From contig MCFE01000141.1 in the NCBI GenBank assembly GCA_002104905.1, positions 92,973 through 156,972 of the forward strand: a DNA stretch of 64,000 bases, given 5' to 3'. Position numbers and translations under genes: made by a program. How positions within the stretch are numbered: position 1 is the stretch's first letter; each line of letters begins with the position of its first letter. Under the pieces are notes generated by a model, which was not told where the DNA came from, searched no databases, and worked only from the letters and a program-made list of their open reading frames with translations. Below are positions 20,832 through 33,024 of this stretch, one piece after another. Source of the stretch: Basidiobolus meristosporus CBS 931.73 (taxonomy: Eukaryota > Basidiobolomycota > Basidiobolomycetes > Basidiobolales > Basidiobolaceae).

Positions 20832-22059
20832 TCAGGGGGAAAGCCCTTCAGAGTTCAATTGCCTCATGTTGGCTTCTGTCACTGTCACCCCTTCCATTCT
20901 CGCCCAGTCCTGGCTGTTACTCCCTGGGACTTCTACCTTCCTGGCTATCGGACGAGGTATTCTTGGTGAGAAAGGCTTGTGACACTCAGGTGAGCCTAGC
21001 TGAGGGTAATACTGTCTATAGGAGAAGTAGGCACAGCAGATTCCTGGCATGATGGGGTAAGTAGGGTCATGATGATGGCTAGGAGGTTTAGGAGTGCATA
21101 CCAATAAGCGCACCTACTGTCACATCCTGCCAATGATGACGATAGTCGCATATTCTTGACACGCCTATCAAAGCCGCACCGACCATTGGCCCGATTGAAA
21201 CGAAGCTTTTATATGTGTGACCTCTTTCGTCGAACAGGTGCAGTTTTCCGGCCAGGAAGCATGAGAGAAAAGTCAAACCTGCGAAGCTTACTGAAACAAG
21301 AGAATTAGATGAAGAGTTAGTTAGACACCTGAAGTACGCACTCACAGGAGGTGTGGCCGCTTGGGAAGCTTTTCATCCCGTCGGTAAACACATACGCGTT
21401 CGTTTGAGTGCACACGTCGACAGAGGTTAATCCCAACGGCGGGTCTTTTGGCTCTTGCCCATTCTCCAGCATAGGCTGACAGCGCGAGATGAAATCAGGA
21501 CGGTGTCTGCCGACGGTAACCTGAGAGGCGTATGAATAGTGAGCAAATGGAGCTATATGAGTGATAGTAACGCTTGCTAACCTTGAGCACATGTGTTATC
21601 ATTAATGTTAGGGTCATGGCCAAGCACAATCCTAAAATGACAGATTAACGGGGGTTCCATCACAATAAACGGGCTTTCCTCACCAAGCATTGAATTGTGG
21701 CAGTCGTAAGGACTTCTTCGAATCAGCAGCGAGACAAGTGCCATCAGAATGAGCGGGAGGACAAAGACTAGGACCTGTGGATGGGCCCTGGTTAGTAACC
21801 AGCTCGAAGCAAAATCAGGAGCAAAGGGAACCCTTCTTACAGCAGCCAAGCTCATCGGAATGGTGTCATACTGCTTGTGTGGAAAGCTTATTGACTTGTT
21901 GTCGAGAGAAAACAGGCGGTGGAACGGGGGGATTTTGTCCACCAAGAAAAACCCCAAGGCAAGAAGCCCGACGATCACCCAATCGACAAAGTATGACAAA
22001 ATCAGGGTCTTCAGATGGCCCGGAGGATAATCATTCTTGAAAATTGGATTTTTAGCCAT
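20832..22059 (-). CDS. Lipid phosphate phosphatase, PAP2 family (6 exons)
   Basis: Integral membrane phosphatase of 311 aa that dephosphorylates lipid phosphates such as phosphatidic acid or diacylglycerol pyrophosphate (yeast Dpp1/Lpp1, animal LPP). Exons: 22059-21841, 21774-21684, 21631-21582, 21520-21346, 21290-21102, 21043-20832; introns 52-66 bp. The spliced protein has all three catalytic motifs: K120-x6-RP (KVTVGRHRP), SFPSGHTS with His176, and SR-x5-H-x3-D (S223 to D234). The hydrophobic segments fit the usual six-helix topology, and YFSYRQYYPQL is the typical post-helix tail. I chose the ATG at 22059 because an upstream in-frame ATG (22215) would add an unrelated stretch and a pyrimidine-rich leader sits just before 22059. 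Donor GTTAGC of intron 3 is unusual. Confidence 0.88.
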
Positions 22060-23161
22060 CGCAAGAAGGGTAAGGAGAGAGGCGACAAGAGCGCTTGTGC
22101 TGCATGGGACATATTTAAGTGGCGGCGTAGGGAGTGGCCAATGTGTAGATCTATTGATGAAGCAATTTGTCTCAGGCATCGGGCTGTTTAACTCCTTCAT
22201 GAAATGGCCAAACAAATATGCCGAGTAGGACAGGCCACATCATAGCCTATTGATTACTGGAGACCATTCATAGTCGCCGGGAATGTGGATGGGATTTGTA
22301 GAGGCTCTCCTGCATCATGAAATCAGTTGTTTGAATCGTGCAGCACCTAATCAACTATAAGGCACCAGTGATGGCTTGAAGCCTAATGCTGAGATGACTA
22401 GCCAACCATTTTTGGCTTAAGCGGAGGTGGGGATGATTGGCCACTAAGCTGGATAGACGAATAAACACCATAGCCAATCATCTCCATCAATTTGCTTATC
22501 CAGGGCAGCTCCGCATTCATGGCAGCAACCAGCCTTGCTTTCAACAGAAATATTGCCAACAATCCGCCGTTCAATGGATGGCCCTGCGTCTTGACAGGAG
22601 CGCATGATCGGACTAATGAGGCTACCCCCAGCACTATGCCCCAATGTTGCTATCCTGCGATCGTCTCCTTGCCACTGGCAGCTACAACCCACACCTTGAA
22701 ACAGGAAGCAGCCTCCGCCCAAAGGTACAGATGCCCGGTTGCCATACAGACATTGGCCCATGTCTATAGTTAGCCTGGCCCCACACAAGCGCCTATCAAA
22801 TGATGAGACATCGGCCATCCCGACACTCAATCTGTTAAATTTACCCAGCAAGAGCCTAACTCAAGCCGCTTACTGCGGTGGATTTGGACTATGTCCTTAT
22901 TTGGAAGCTATGGCTAAATACATCGATGGTTGATCAGAAGCTGGGCAGTTAAGGGAAAACGGTGCATGTAGTTTGATTGATCCTACCCAATGGAATTTGA
23001 TTGGATATCATGGGGGTTGGTTAGGCTTGCTTTGTGGGCCCTTGTTGAGTGCAATGGCTACCGAACGATTGGCCATCTCTATCCTTGTTTATGCTGGTGT
23101 GCTCTCGGTGGCTCTTTAAATTGTGCAGGGTTACGAGAAACAATATTCACAGCCCGAAAGT
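22060..23161. other. Intergenic region with weak frames
   Basis: 1.1 kb between divergent PAP2 and methyltransferase genes. Minus-strand frames at 22398-22634 and 22444-22851 overlap in different phases. The first ends in a mildly protein-like tail (ELPWISKLMEMIGYGVYSSI), but there is no domain match and no convincing upstream exon. It probably holds both promoters. Confidence 0.4.
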
Positions 23162-24084
23162 ATGACAGTTATCCCCACTGTAGAGAGAAATCGGACCAAG
23201 AGAAAGGTGGTCTACGTCCCTCAAATGGATGAGTTCTATAACCAGTGGTCAGAAGTGTGTTAACTATGCCTTCAGTTCGACTTACTCGATGCCATTTACT
23301 AACCAAAGCATCGCTTCTCCAGGTGTATGATAATGATGGAAACGTCCTTCAACAGCTAGATGACTATCGCTTCAAATACACCTTGCCTAGGCTGATGGAA
23401 GAAATGGCTCTTAGTTCTTCTAAGAAAAAGATTCGCATTTTGGATTTTGGGTGTGGAACTGGTAGAAATCTTACAAGTTTCATGGGAATGCAGAAAGACA
23501 TCCCCGGTTCAACATTTGCCAACCAAGGTGGACTCTGGACCGAGGTTGAGCTGGTGGCGATGGACATTTCTCAAGGCATGATGTCTAAAGCTCAAGCGAA
23601 AATAGCCGAGCTAAACTCACTTCCTAGCCGGCCTGACTGCAACTGTCACCTATCCTTTACCTGGCTGCTTTATGATATATTGTCGCAGCTTCCTGTTCCA
23701 CCGATGGCCAAAAACATTGACATCATATATAGCACTCTTGTCCTGGAACATTTGCCCGAGCCTTGTCACTTTTTCAAATTCGCCAGACAATGCATCAACC
23801 CAGAGACCGGAAAGCTGTATATCTCCAATATGCATCCAGATATGGGAGAAGGTACAAGTGCTGGCTACTACAATACTGATACGGGTGAGAAGGTCGTGGG
23901 ATATTCTGCCAATCATCCGATTGAAAACTTGATAGAGTTAGCCGAAGAGCACGGTTTCAAACTTTTAGAGAGGATTGAAGATGAGGTGAGAGATGCTGAC
24001 CACGTGGGGCAATTGGGCCACAGAGCACAGAAGTGGATTGGTGTTAGATTGTTGGTCATGCTGGTTTTCGGGATTGGTAAATAA
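23162..24084 (+). CDS. SAM-dependent methyltransferase (2 exons)
   Basis: Class I methyltransferase of 284 aa. Exon 1 is 23162-23254, intron 23255-23322 (68 bp, GTGTGT...AG with CTAAC), exon 2 is 23323-24084. Starting at 23162 joins VVYVPQMDEFYNQWSE to VYDNDGNVLQQLDDYRF, the N-terminal motif of small fungal/bacterial methyltransferases of this type; reading through the intron loses it. Motif I is ILDFGCGTGRN (about residues 70-80), with the acidic motif II region VELVAMDIS, motif IV IIYSTLVLEHLP and motif VI GKLYISNMH following. The substrate is unknown; the layout resembles small-molecule or protein carboxyl methyltransferases rather than nucleic-acid ones. It is probably cytosolic. Confidence 0.85.
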
Positions 24085-24708
24085 GCTGTCTTGATGCAAA
24101 GTTTACATATCAACTATCAATTAAAATATTAAGCCCTAAATAATTTCCTAGTTGCTGGCCGCCGTTGATAGAATCCATGATTTAGTAATTGGTCTAGATA
24201 TTCGCCAATTGTTTGAGTTAGCCCCGAAAATTAGCAATGCTTTCAAACTCGTCTAAATATGCTTGGGGTTTGCAACATTCTGTGATCTTTTTTGGCAGAC
24301 TCCTGCTAAAAACTCAGTAAATCTCATCTAAAAAGAGTGCAATTTTTGCTGTCTACCTTGTAAATCCACAAAATCTAGCCCTACATGTTGTAAATTTTGT
24401 AGTTACATAACAAAATTTCTGTGAGAAAATCCAAGCATGGATTTCATTTAGTATTTTACTGGTATCTCTCAGTCTATTCTTCATGTGTGAGTATCTCTGA
24501 GGCTGGTTACCATATTTGGCATGAGAATTACTCAGGCACAATCCCTTTGAGGATATATGGCTACTTGTCCCCAAGGTGGTTAGGATGTCAGATAGTGAAG
24601 GCAGACACTTTAGAGAAAATTGGATTTCCAATGATACTGTGCTAGGTGTGGCAATTTTTCCATATGGTGTACAGTTAGAGCTTGTGCTTGGATAAAACAC
24701 AATATGCT
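24085..24708. other. Transition to transposon mass, no gene
   Basis: AT-rich 620 bp between the methyltransferase and the next copia block. No ORF or repeat family is recognised, except for an LTR-like opening 'tgttgtaaattttgtagtta' near 24387 that does not continue. Confidence 0.4.
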
Positions 24709-24781
24709 GTCAAAGTTTTGGAGATATTGGAAGTGATTGGGAGAACAAGTAGATTATGTGGTTTCCCTTAATGATTAATTG
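24709..24781 (-). repeat. Truncated inverted copia LTR
   Basis: Right-hand ~70 bp of the LTR in reverse orientation (gttttggagatattggaagtg onward), abutting the forward LTR that starts at ~24797. Confidence 0.65.
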
Positions 24782-24796
24782 CATATTATAGTAATA

Positions 24797-26639
24797 TATT
24801 ATAAAAGTTTATATTTCCATCTAAATATTCACTCTACTTAGTTACTTAGATCATTACCTACAAATCTTAGAGAATCCTCACCAAATTCCTTGCTGGGATT
24901 TACTTAGAATATTCTTGCCAAAATATCATGTACCCAAAATATGAAAGTTCTCATAGTGGTCCAAACAGCCCCAAACCTTACCCACATGCTCTTGGGATGT
25001 TCCCAAGCCTATCTTACATGCTTTTATGCCAAGACCATGCAAAAGTACAAGTACCACTTTTACATTCAATCAGTCATTGAGTGAAACCCATATAATCTAC
25101 TTGTTCTCACAATCACCTCTAGTATTTTCAAGACTATTACAACAGGTTATGAGTCCCAAGCTGTTACACCCTGCAATGTCAAATACCGCAATCACTGAAT
25201 TTTCTCCCTCTGCAGTAAGTTGGATGGATCTAACTACCAGGTATGGAAGGTGAAGATGAAGATACTGCTACAAGAAAGAGACCTTTGGGACATTATTATG
25301 GGAGATGAATGCCCTCCTAAAGATGTAGGTGAGGAAGCCTTCAAGTCTTGGAAGAGCAATCAAAGTGCCTTTAACTGCACTTGCCTTATTGTTAGAGACA
25401 AAATGTTAATTCAATGCTCATGAGCAAAAATGTCAAAGAATACCTGGAAGGTACCAGAAGAAGCCTACCAGCCATGTTCAGCTGCCAAGAAAATGTATTG
25501 TAGCCAAAGATGCTTTACTACAAAGATGCTGCCAGGAGAATAAAAGAAAAATCCAATTAATAGAATTGCCCTGCTTGTGGATGAGATGGAATCTGTGGGC
25601 ACACCAACTACTGGCAAAGATGTGATAGTTACCATCCTGAATAGCCCAAGAGACAAGTTCCAGGGCATTGTATCAGCCCTAGAGTCCAGAATTGAAGATT
25701 TGACCTTAAATTACATATATGGAAGGCTCCTGGATGAATTGAGTATCACAGAATCTTTATAAGTTTATTGATTTTCATCATATCTGGAGGCCAACATAAG
25801 TCCCTATAAAATGTAATAGTAACCTATTTTGCAGCTATTCCAAAAGGAAAGGACACACATCAGACTGGTGCATCAAAAAGAGAGATAGTAAGCAGAAAAG
25901 GCCTGAATATTGAATTGCTGCAACAGCAGAAAATAGAATATTCATATCTGCACTGAATATGACCACAAACAAAGTTTCTTCAACATGGTATATTTACTCT
26001 GGAGCATTGCAACACTTTACATAACTAAAAGAATTTTTTACTCAATATCAAGAAATTTCATTCAAGAAGGTTTTCAATGGCGACAATGGAACACATGATA
26101 CAGTGTGAGAAGGAACTATCCAAGTAAACCTTACTAGCAGTGAAGGAAGCTGTATACTGACCTTCAAAGAAATACACTATATGCCAGAAATAGCCCAGAA
26201 CCTCTATCTGTAAGCAAGGCCACAGCAGAAGGACTTGTTGTTAGCTTTGAAAATCTTGGATGCAGGATCACTGATCAAAATGGCTCCCATTGTTGTAAGA
26301 ATTTGTAATTCCACCTAAATATTCACCTAAATTAGTCACTTAGATCATTACCTTCAAATCCTAGAGAATACGGACCAAACTCCCTATTGTAATATACTTA
26401 GAATATATTCACCAAAATACCAGGTGCCCAGATAATAAAAATTCTCAAAGTTGTCCAAACAGCCCCAAACTTTGCACACATGCTCTTGGTACCTTCCTTA
26501 GTCTATTCTATAAGCTAGTAGTGCCAAGACCATGTAAAAGTAGAAATACTACTTTTACATTCAATAAATCATCAATTTATAGCTATATAATCTACCTGTT
26601 CTCCCAATCACTGCCAATATCTCCAAGACTCTTACAGCA
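24797..26639 (+). mobile_element. Copia element C, deleted and degenerate
   Basis: 5' LTR 24797-25144 (first bases mutated to TATTATAAAA), primer site GGTTATGAGTCCC, gag from 25176 with stops, zinc-knuckle and protease remnants (~25830-26040), then the region before the GAG-pre-integrase is joined directly to the 3' LTR (26291-26639). Integrase, RT and RNase H are missing. There is no target duplication. Inactive. Confidence 0.75.
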
Positions 26640-28107
26640 TTCTACATGCATTCTATGCCAGGATCATATCAAAGTAGAATTATTTCTTATTCATTCATTG
26701 AATTATTAAGTGAAGACCTTATAAAATACTTATTCTCCCAATCATGTTTAATACCTCCAAGTCTCTTACAACAGGTTATGACCCCCAAGCTGTCACTTGC
26801 TGCTATGTCTTCCACTGCTATTACTGTAATTTTTCCCTTTGCTGAAAAGATGGACAGATCTAACTCCCAAGTGTGGAAGGTGAAGATGAAGATGCTGCTA
26901 CAAAAAAGAGGCCTCTAAGATATTGTCATGGGACAAGAATGCCCTCCTAAATATGTAGGATAGAAAGCCTCAAAGTAATAGTAGAGAGAACAAAGTGCCT
27001 AAAACTGCATATGCCTTAATGTTAAAGACAAATTGCTAATTCAATGCTCAAGAGCAATAGCAGCAAAGAATGCCTGAAAGGCATTAGAAGAAGTATACTA
27101 GTCATGCCCAGCTACCAAGAAGATGTATCTTAGACAAATATTTTCTACTACAAAGATGCTGCCAGGTTAGGAAATTAAAAATCTAATTAACAGAATCACA
27201 CTGTTTGTCAATGAGATGAAATCTATGAGCATACCAACTACTGATGAGGATGAGATATTTACCATCCTGAATAGCCCAAGAGACAAGTTCCAGGGTATTG
27301 TATCCGCCCTAGAGTACAGAATTGAAGATTTGACCTTATATTATGTATATGGAAGGCTCCTGGATGAATTGAGTATCACAGAATATTTACAAGTTTACTG
27401 ATTTTTTATCATATCTGGAGGCCAACATAAGTAGCTTAAGTGAAGAAACACCAATGCTTTGGTACTGGAGATTTGGACACACCAACTATGATTATCAGCG
27501 CAAGATGATCAAAGATCAGTTAATATCTGTAGTCAAAATTGATTCCCCAGCTAATTTGGAGCACTGTGAAGCCTATATATAAGGGAAGCAAGCCAGACAA
27601 TTGCTTAAGAGCTCTGAGCTAATTGAAACAAAGAAACAATAAGATATAATACATTTAGTTCTGTGTGGACCTTTAAAATAATTATCCTGAGGTGGGATGA
27701 GGTATGTAGTGAATTTATTGTTGATCATACAAGACACATGTGGGTCAACTTCCTGAAAAGAAACAAAGAAGCTCTGTCTAAGCTCAGGGAGCTTAAATCC
27801 TGGGTGGAAGAGAAACTAGTGAAAAATCAAGAAAATTTACACTGATAATGGTGGAGAATATACTTAAAGACACTTCATGCACTTCTGCAGAATTCATGGG
27901 ATATAGCAAGAGACTACTGTACCAGACTCCTTACAGCAACATGGAGTATCAGAATGTACAAACAGATCAATAACTGACATGGCAAGACCTATTATCTTTA
28001 ATCAGATAATAATCCTAAGATTCTGGGCAGAATCATTTGCTATAGCTATTTATCTCAAAGATAGGAGCTATAGCAGAGTACTTTGCTATTATATTTCATT
28101 TGAGAGA
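26640..28107 (+). mobile_element. Copia element D, 3'-truncated
   Basis: Starts with the right part of an LTR (26640-26773) placed directly after the LTR of element C, followed by a primer site (GGTTATGACCCCC), a stop-rich gag, and GAG-pre-integrase plus integrase core that keeps the DNGGEY motif at DNA level (gataatggtggagaatat, ~27845). Homology stops at about 28107 inside integrase ('catttgag'), where the DNA-transposon region begins. Confidence 0.75.
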
Positions 28108-29820
28108 TTTAAATCCACCACTCAATAAGCACTTCTGCTGCAACACTCTATATCCACAACTTTGGCAGGAACTCTAAGGCTCTATGCCATTGCTCATTCA
28201 CTGGTTCCTATACATTCTAGTCTTCAGTCAGCACTGTAATGTCTAGCTCCTCATCTGCCAGTTTTTGCAACAAGTCCTTGTATTATTCAAGTGCATTTTC
28301 TTGAGTACTGCTCCTGAAGAAGTGCTGCAACCTCTTGGTGTGCCTATTAACGTTCCAAAATTTCACCAAAGGCATTGTGATAACCTTTTGAGTTCTTGAC
28401 ATTGTTACTTTGTCTGTCAGTGGGATCTCCACTTTGTTAACATTGGAGGATGTGGAGGCTGTGGTAGACAAATTGCCTTTCTCTGCAAACTCATCTACCT
28501 TGCTGGAGTGTAGCTCAACTGGCAGCACTTCCAACTCTTGTGAAAACAGCTGTTTTTTTGTTGGTAATTCTTCTTGGCTATGATGCAATTCAGTCTGTTT
28601 GGGGCTTATGGTGTTCATTGGCAAGACCAGCAGCTTTTTCTCATACTTCCCTGTCTCTGGCTTGGGTAGATTTTTTCCCCTTTACTCTTTCCTTTATCAC
28701 TGCCAGGTCTTCCACTGCTACTTTGTCAGAGTGCTTCTTGCATTGAACTGCATTTTCTGCGTGATATATACTGCTCTGATGCATCTGTTCTGGTTTACTT
28801 GTCCCTTGCTGGCACCCTGCTGGCAACCTACACTTCTTTCCTGCTTGTTTGAAGTTCTCAGTCCATGCTATGATGGGCTCCTGAGGTAGCTGCTTGTTTT
28901 TATCACTGCCAGGTCCATCACTACTACTTTGACTGAGTGCTTCCTGAGTAGAACTATCCTTTTTCTTTGGTAAATGCTGTGCTGGTGCATCCATGTCTGC
29001 CTGCTTTTCCCTTATTGGCACACACATACCTATTGATCTTTGGCTTTAGTATATACACTGCATTTTCTCCCTCCAATGCTGTGATAGGTTTTTCTGTGGG
29101 CATTGTCTCTGGGCACTGTTGTTGTGCTTCAAAAACTGTGTAATGTTCCTTTGCTGTTACATTGGGAAGTGGCTCAATTCTTGGCTATGACATTCAGCTA
29201 CTTGAGTTTCTTCTTTGCAGCAAAGACACTGCTTTCTCTACCTGGGATATTGATTGCTCTACACCTTTTGTCTGCTCATCCTGTTTATGGACTATTTCTG
29301 GATTTCTTTGGGCCATTGCATCTATTGTATCAGCCACTGCACCTAATTGCCTCATTAATGCTTTGGTATAAGCTGACAACATACTTGATAATACAGGTGG
29401 TGGTGATGTTAAGATGACCACTTGCCGGTCCTCAACTAAAGGCACTGCATTTGCTACATTCTCATCAGCCTCAACAATATGGTTAGCTAGCAGCTCTGCA
29501 GAGATTCTCAGTTGCCTTCTTGACTGAGAGCCTGAGGAGTCTGCATTATTACCATAAGTGGGCGCACTTTCCACAGGGCCTTTTTTTGGTGGTAGCCCTA
29601 CTTATTGCACTGAATGCCAAAGCAAGCTGTTGTCCAGCTGCTCTTCTACTGCTGTCAATTGCAGGGTTTGGTTAGGAACTAGACAACTTTGCTTTATTTC
29701 TAGGAGGCATATATATGGAAGTGGGCCAAACCAAAGGGGAAATGGTGTTACATATTCATGTGTGTGTGGTGAAACAGCTTTTTTTATAATGCTTACTATG
29801 GCAGGTGATCACTGAATCTT
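28108..29820 (-). pseudogene. Unknown low-complexity protein remnants
   Basis: Minus-strand frames at 29194-29574, 28641-29027 and 28283-28624 look like pieces of one protein broken by frameshifts: Ser/Gln/Lys-rich, with HSSK, QEALSQSSS and 'KKSTQARDREV' segments. A homologous block occurs at 37770-38263, also on the minus strand. No domain is recognised. Position beside a Tnp2-type transposase suggests an accessory gene of the same element, or its host-derived cargo. Confidence 0.4.
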
Positions 29821-30142
29821 ACATTCATGTATGTTCAATGTTGCAAATACAAGACTGTCTTAAACTCACATGAGTATTGACAAAAACATGGTATAAGTGC
29901 ATTGCATTGTTGAGTGTCAAACTGTTTGCCCCATGGGCAAGACAACTTTGATTCAATGCTGTAAGAGGAGAGAAAAAAGACCATGTAGCTATTATAATAA
30001 GCCTGTCAGCCATGAAGTATGCAGACAGCATAGGAAGCACTACAATGATGATGGCCAGTGTTTTGCCACACAAGTCATATTTGACCATTGACCTGTCACT
30101 ACCGTACCAGTAATATCTTGCCAGCTACTTAATACTGCTTTA

Positions 30143-32165
30143 ATGGCATCTGGCCATACTTGTCACTTTGTGCAAGCTGAGTCAGGAGAGTCTGTGATGC
30201 CTTTAGGCTCACCCCAGCTTTCTGAATATGGCATGCAGAGTGATAGCTCTGAAGAAGCAGGCTCTCAGATGGATTTTGAGCCTATCTTCCCTAACAACAG
30301 TTCCCTGCATGAGTCCAGCAAAATCCTATTATGCAATGAGACAACACCCATAGAAAAAAATGCCAAGGATACTTTATGGAGTCAAGTGAGCCCCATAATT
30401 CATCTACTGTTGAAAGATGTGATGCTGTGGCTAGAGAAGTGGCACATTCCCACTAATATCAGTAATGGGGGCTTTGAGGACTTACTTGTACTTCTTGCCA
30501 AACTCATACTGGCATGCAACTTACAATGTACATGGTATAAATGGAAAGCTATCATGCTGCTGGCAACATATGACCCAGAGACCATCCTGATACCAGCATA
30601 TGTTAGCAGTTGCATGGTGTTCACATCCAAAAATGCCACCATTGCAAGGTGTCCAACTTGTCAGGAATCCACCACTACTGTAGGAAAGCATAGTTCACAC
30701 TCCAGATATATTCTGGTAATACCCTATTTAAAGAAGCTCATGTAGTCCAACAAATATAGTGAAGCTACAAAGTACAGCACTCAGTATCAATCAGGCACAA
30801 AAATATCTGATATATTTGATGGCAAACATTACAAATAGCTAAGAAGCAAGAGCTATCTTGAAAGTATGATGACCATGCCTTTGCCTTAGCACTTGACAAA
30901 TTCTCATTAAACCAATACTTTACCAGCAGATCCTGCTGGCAACTGATTCTTGTTAACCTGAATCTGCCACCTATCTCTTAGTATCAGAGCAGAAGTTTGA
31001 TGATAGTCTCACTGGTATCTGGGCCTAAGTCACCATCCAACCTGGATAGCTACCTGTATTCATTGCTGGATGAATTTTGTATGCTTTCCAGCAGGATAAC
31101 AGTAAATGGCCATCATTTAAAAGTGCATATTATATTTGCCTTGGAGATACCCTAGCCTTCAGCAAGACAGCTGGCTTTTCTGGGCACAATGGAAGGTATT
31201 ACTGTTGAATATGTGAGATCCATGGGGCTTACTCCATTACTCACACCCATTATTATTACCCAAGCACCAGCACAAAGAATGTCATCTTTCCACAGACAGA
31301 ATGTACAGAAGTCAACATGCAATTGCAGCAAAGCTGGCAAGCTATTAGCCATTGGCTGGAATGTGGAATAAATTGGAAACTAGAGATACCTAAGATAGAG
31401 GGTATCTGTTGGAGCAAAAGCTTTCCACTGGGAGCAAAGCATTTGCTTTTCAACAATATCCCTATACTGATGACCAAGTTGTACATGGGGCATTTCAAGC
31501 TAAATGAGCCATTTGAGATACTGGAGAGATTTGAAAGAGTTGGCAAGATATTACAGAGTATCCACTACCTTAAGTACTTCTCACAGGCTCTAATCAAGAT
31601 TTATACACATATGCAACAATACAAGTGCAAAGACTGGATGAACTGTTTATGTATTTAATCAAGTAGCCTTCTGAAGCCATTTCTACCAATAGTACATCAA
31701 TAGCATTGGAAGTCATATGTGGACATTGTGGGAATATTAGTCCAGAAGCACATGACCAATGCCAACTTGATGCATCTGCAGCTTTTGTGCAAAGAGTTTG
31801 TGACAGGATTTGAGTGGCTATACTACAAACATAAAGTTGAATGTGTGGATCTCTGCCACTACTTTATCCATTCTCTACTCCATCTTGCATGGTGTGTGGA
31901 GAATATTGGGCCTTGCTTCACCTTTTGGGAGCTTCCTATGGAGTAGATGTGTGGGGAGATAGGAAGACAAGTCAAGTTGCAGGTACTACCATATCTCAAT
32001 CTCATCAAGAATATTACCTTTGAGTCTGTCATGGATGTGATGAGTTGGCACATGGAGGACAGCCAGGAAGAGTTGGAAAATACTGAGGATCAATGTGCAC
32101 ATGGAGAAACCTATGCCTATGGCATTGAGAAGCTAGGCAGCCCCAATGCATGGGTAATCAGTTGA
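30143..32165 (+). pseudogene. Tnp2/Plavaka-type transposase, decayed
   Basis: Remnant of a CACTA-like Tnp2 transposase (DNA cut-and-paste). Seen in order, across several frames: a CPTC motif followed by SRYILVIPYLKKL (~30645-30740); SDIFDGKHYK (~30810); CWQLILVNLNLPPIS (~30940); GPKSPSNLDSYL..LDEF (~31025); and a long C-terminal part with FEWLYYKHKVECVDLCHYFIHSLLHLA then GPCFTFWELPME-MCGEIGRQV (~31810-31980). These match the fungal Tnp2/Plavaka transposase order. Stops and frameshifts are frequent. Terminal inverted repeats were not found. Confidence 0.7.
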
Positions 32166-32643
32166 GTAATGCAAAGTTGGGTTGTGTGCAACAAGCAACT
32201 AATTTTATCAGGAAAACTCTACCAAGGTATGCCAGATTTCTCACAGCCACAAACCAATTTTGACACCATTCAGTATGGAGCTCAAACAAACAAAAGCCAG
32301 AGCATACCTATAAGGGGGACTACAATCCTGTAGGGAAAAGGAATATATTGGCTAAGTACCAAAAAGTTCTTTGTAGATATTCAGGAGGTATTCATGGCAG
32401 AAGTGGCGGCAACCAAGCATATGTTTGCAAGATGCACATGTTACCAGCAAAACAAGGTATATGGCAGCTTTGCAAGCATCTCACTGAAAAGCCATAAAGC
32501 TGAGGTTTATAGAAATATGTCAATTGCAGCAGGTGTGCATGTTTGTAGAGGTTAGTAAGCAAGAGGCCATAGTGTTTTTTGATTCAAGTTATATGCAGAA
32601 TACCCAAGGTAGTAGTGGGTGAGCAAATACAGAGGGGTGATTC
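32166..32643 (+). other. Tail of the DNA transposon region
   Basis: About 480 bp after the transposase remnant with short frames only. The copia copy E is inserted at 32643/32644; the sequence interrupted there resumes at 37305. Confidence 0.4.
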
Positions 32644-32993
32644 TGTTGTAAAAATTTGTAGTTCCACCTAAATATTCACCTAACTTAGTCACTTGGATCA
32701 TTATCTTCAAATCCTAGAGAATACTGACCAAATTCCTTGTTGGGATTTACTTACAATATTTTCACCAAAATACCAGATGCCCAGAATATGAAAATTCTCA
32801 AAGTTGTCCAAACAGCCCTAAACTTTGCACACATGCTCTTGGGACCTTCCTTGACCTATTCAATCTGTTTGTAATGCCAAGACCATGTAAAAGTACAAAC
32901 ACTACTTTTACATTCAATAAATCATTAAGTGAAAAACTACATAATCTACTTGTCCTCCCAATCACTTCCAATATCTCCAAGACTCTCACAACA
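32644..32993 (+). repeat. 5' LTR of copia element E
   Basis: 350 bp, TGTTGTAAAA start, CTCTCACAACA end, preceded by target duplication gattc. Confidence 0.9.
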
Positions 32994-33024
32994 GGTTATG
33001 AGCCCCAATTTGTCACTCTCTGAG

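Noticed and set aside
21577-22215. A 212-aa single-exon reading of the PAP2 locus.
   Set aside because: It reads through two introns (21840-21775 and 21683-21632) and stops early. Splicing restores all three phosphatase motifs in one frame.
22444-22851. A 135-codon minus frame with several Cys and Gly (between PAP2 and the methyltransferase).
   Set aside because: No domain; a competing overlapping frame (22398-22634) looks as good, and the region is the shared promoter of two divergent genes.
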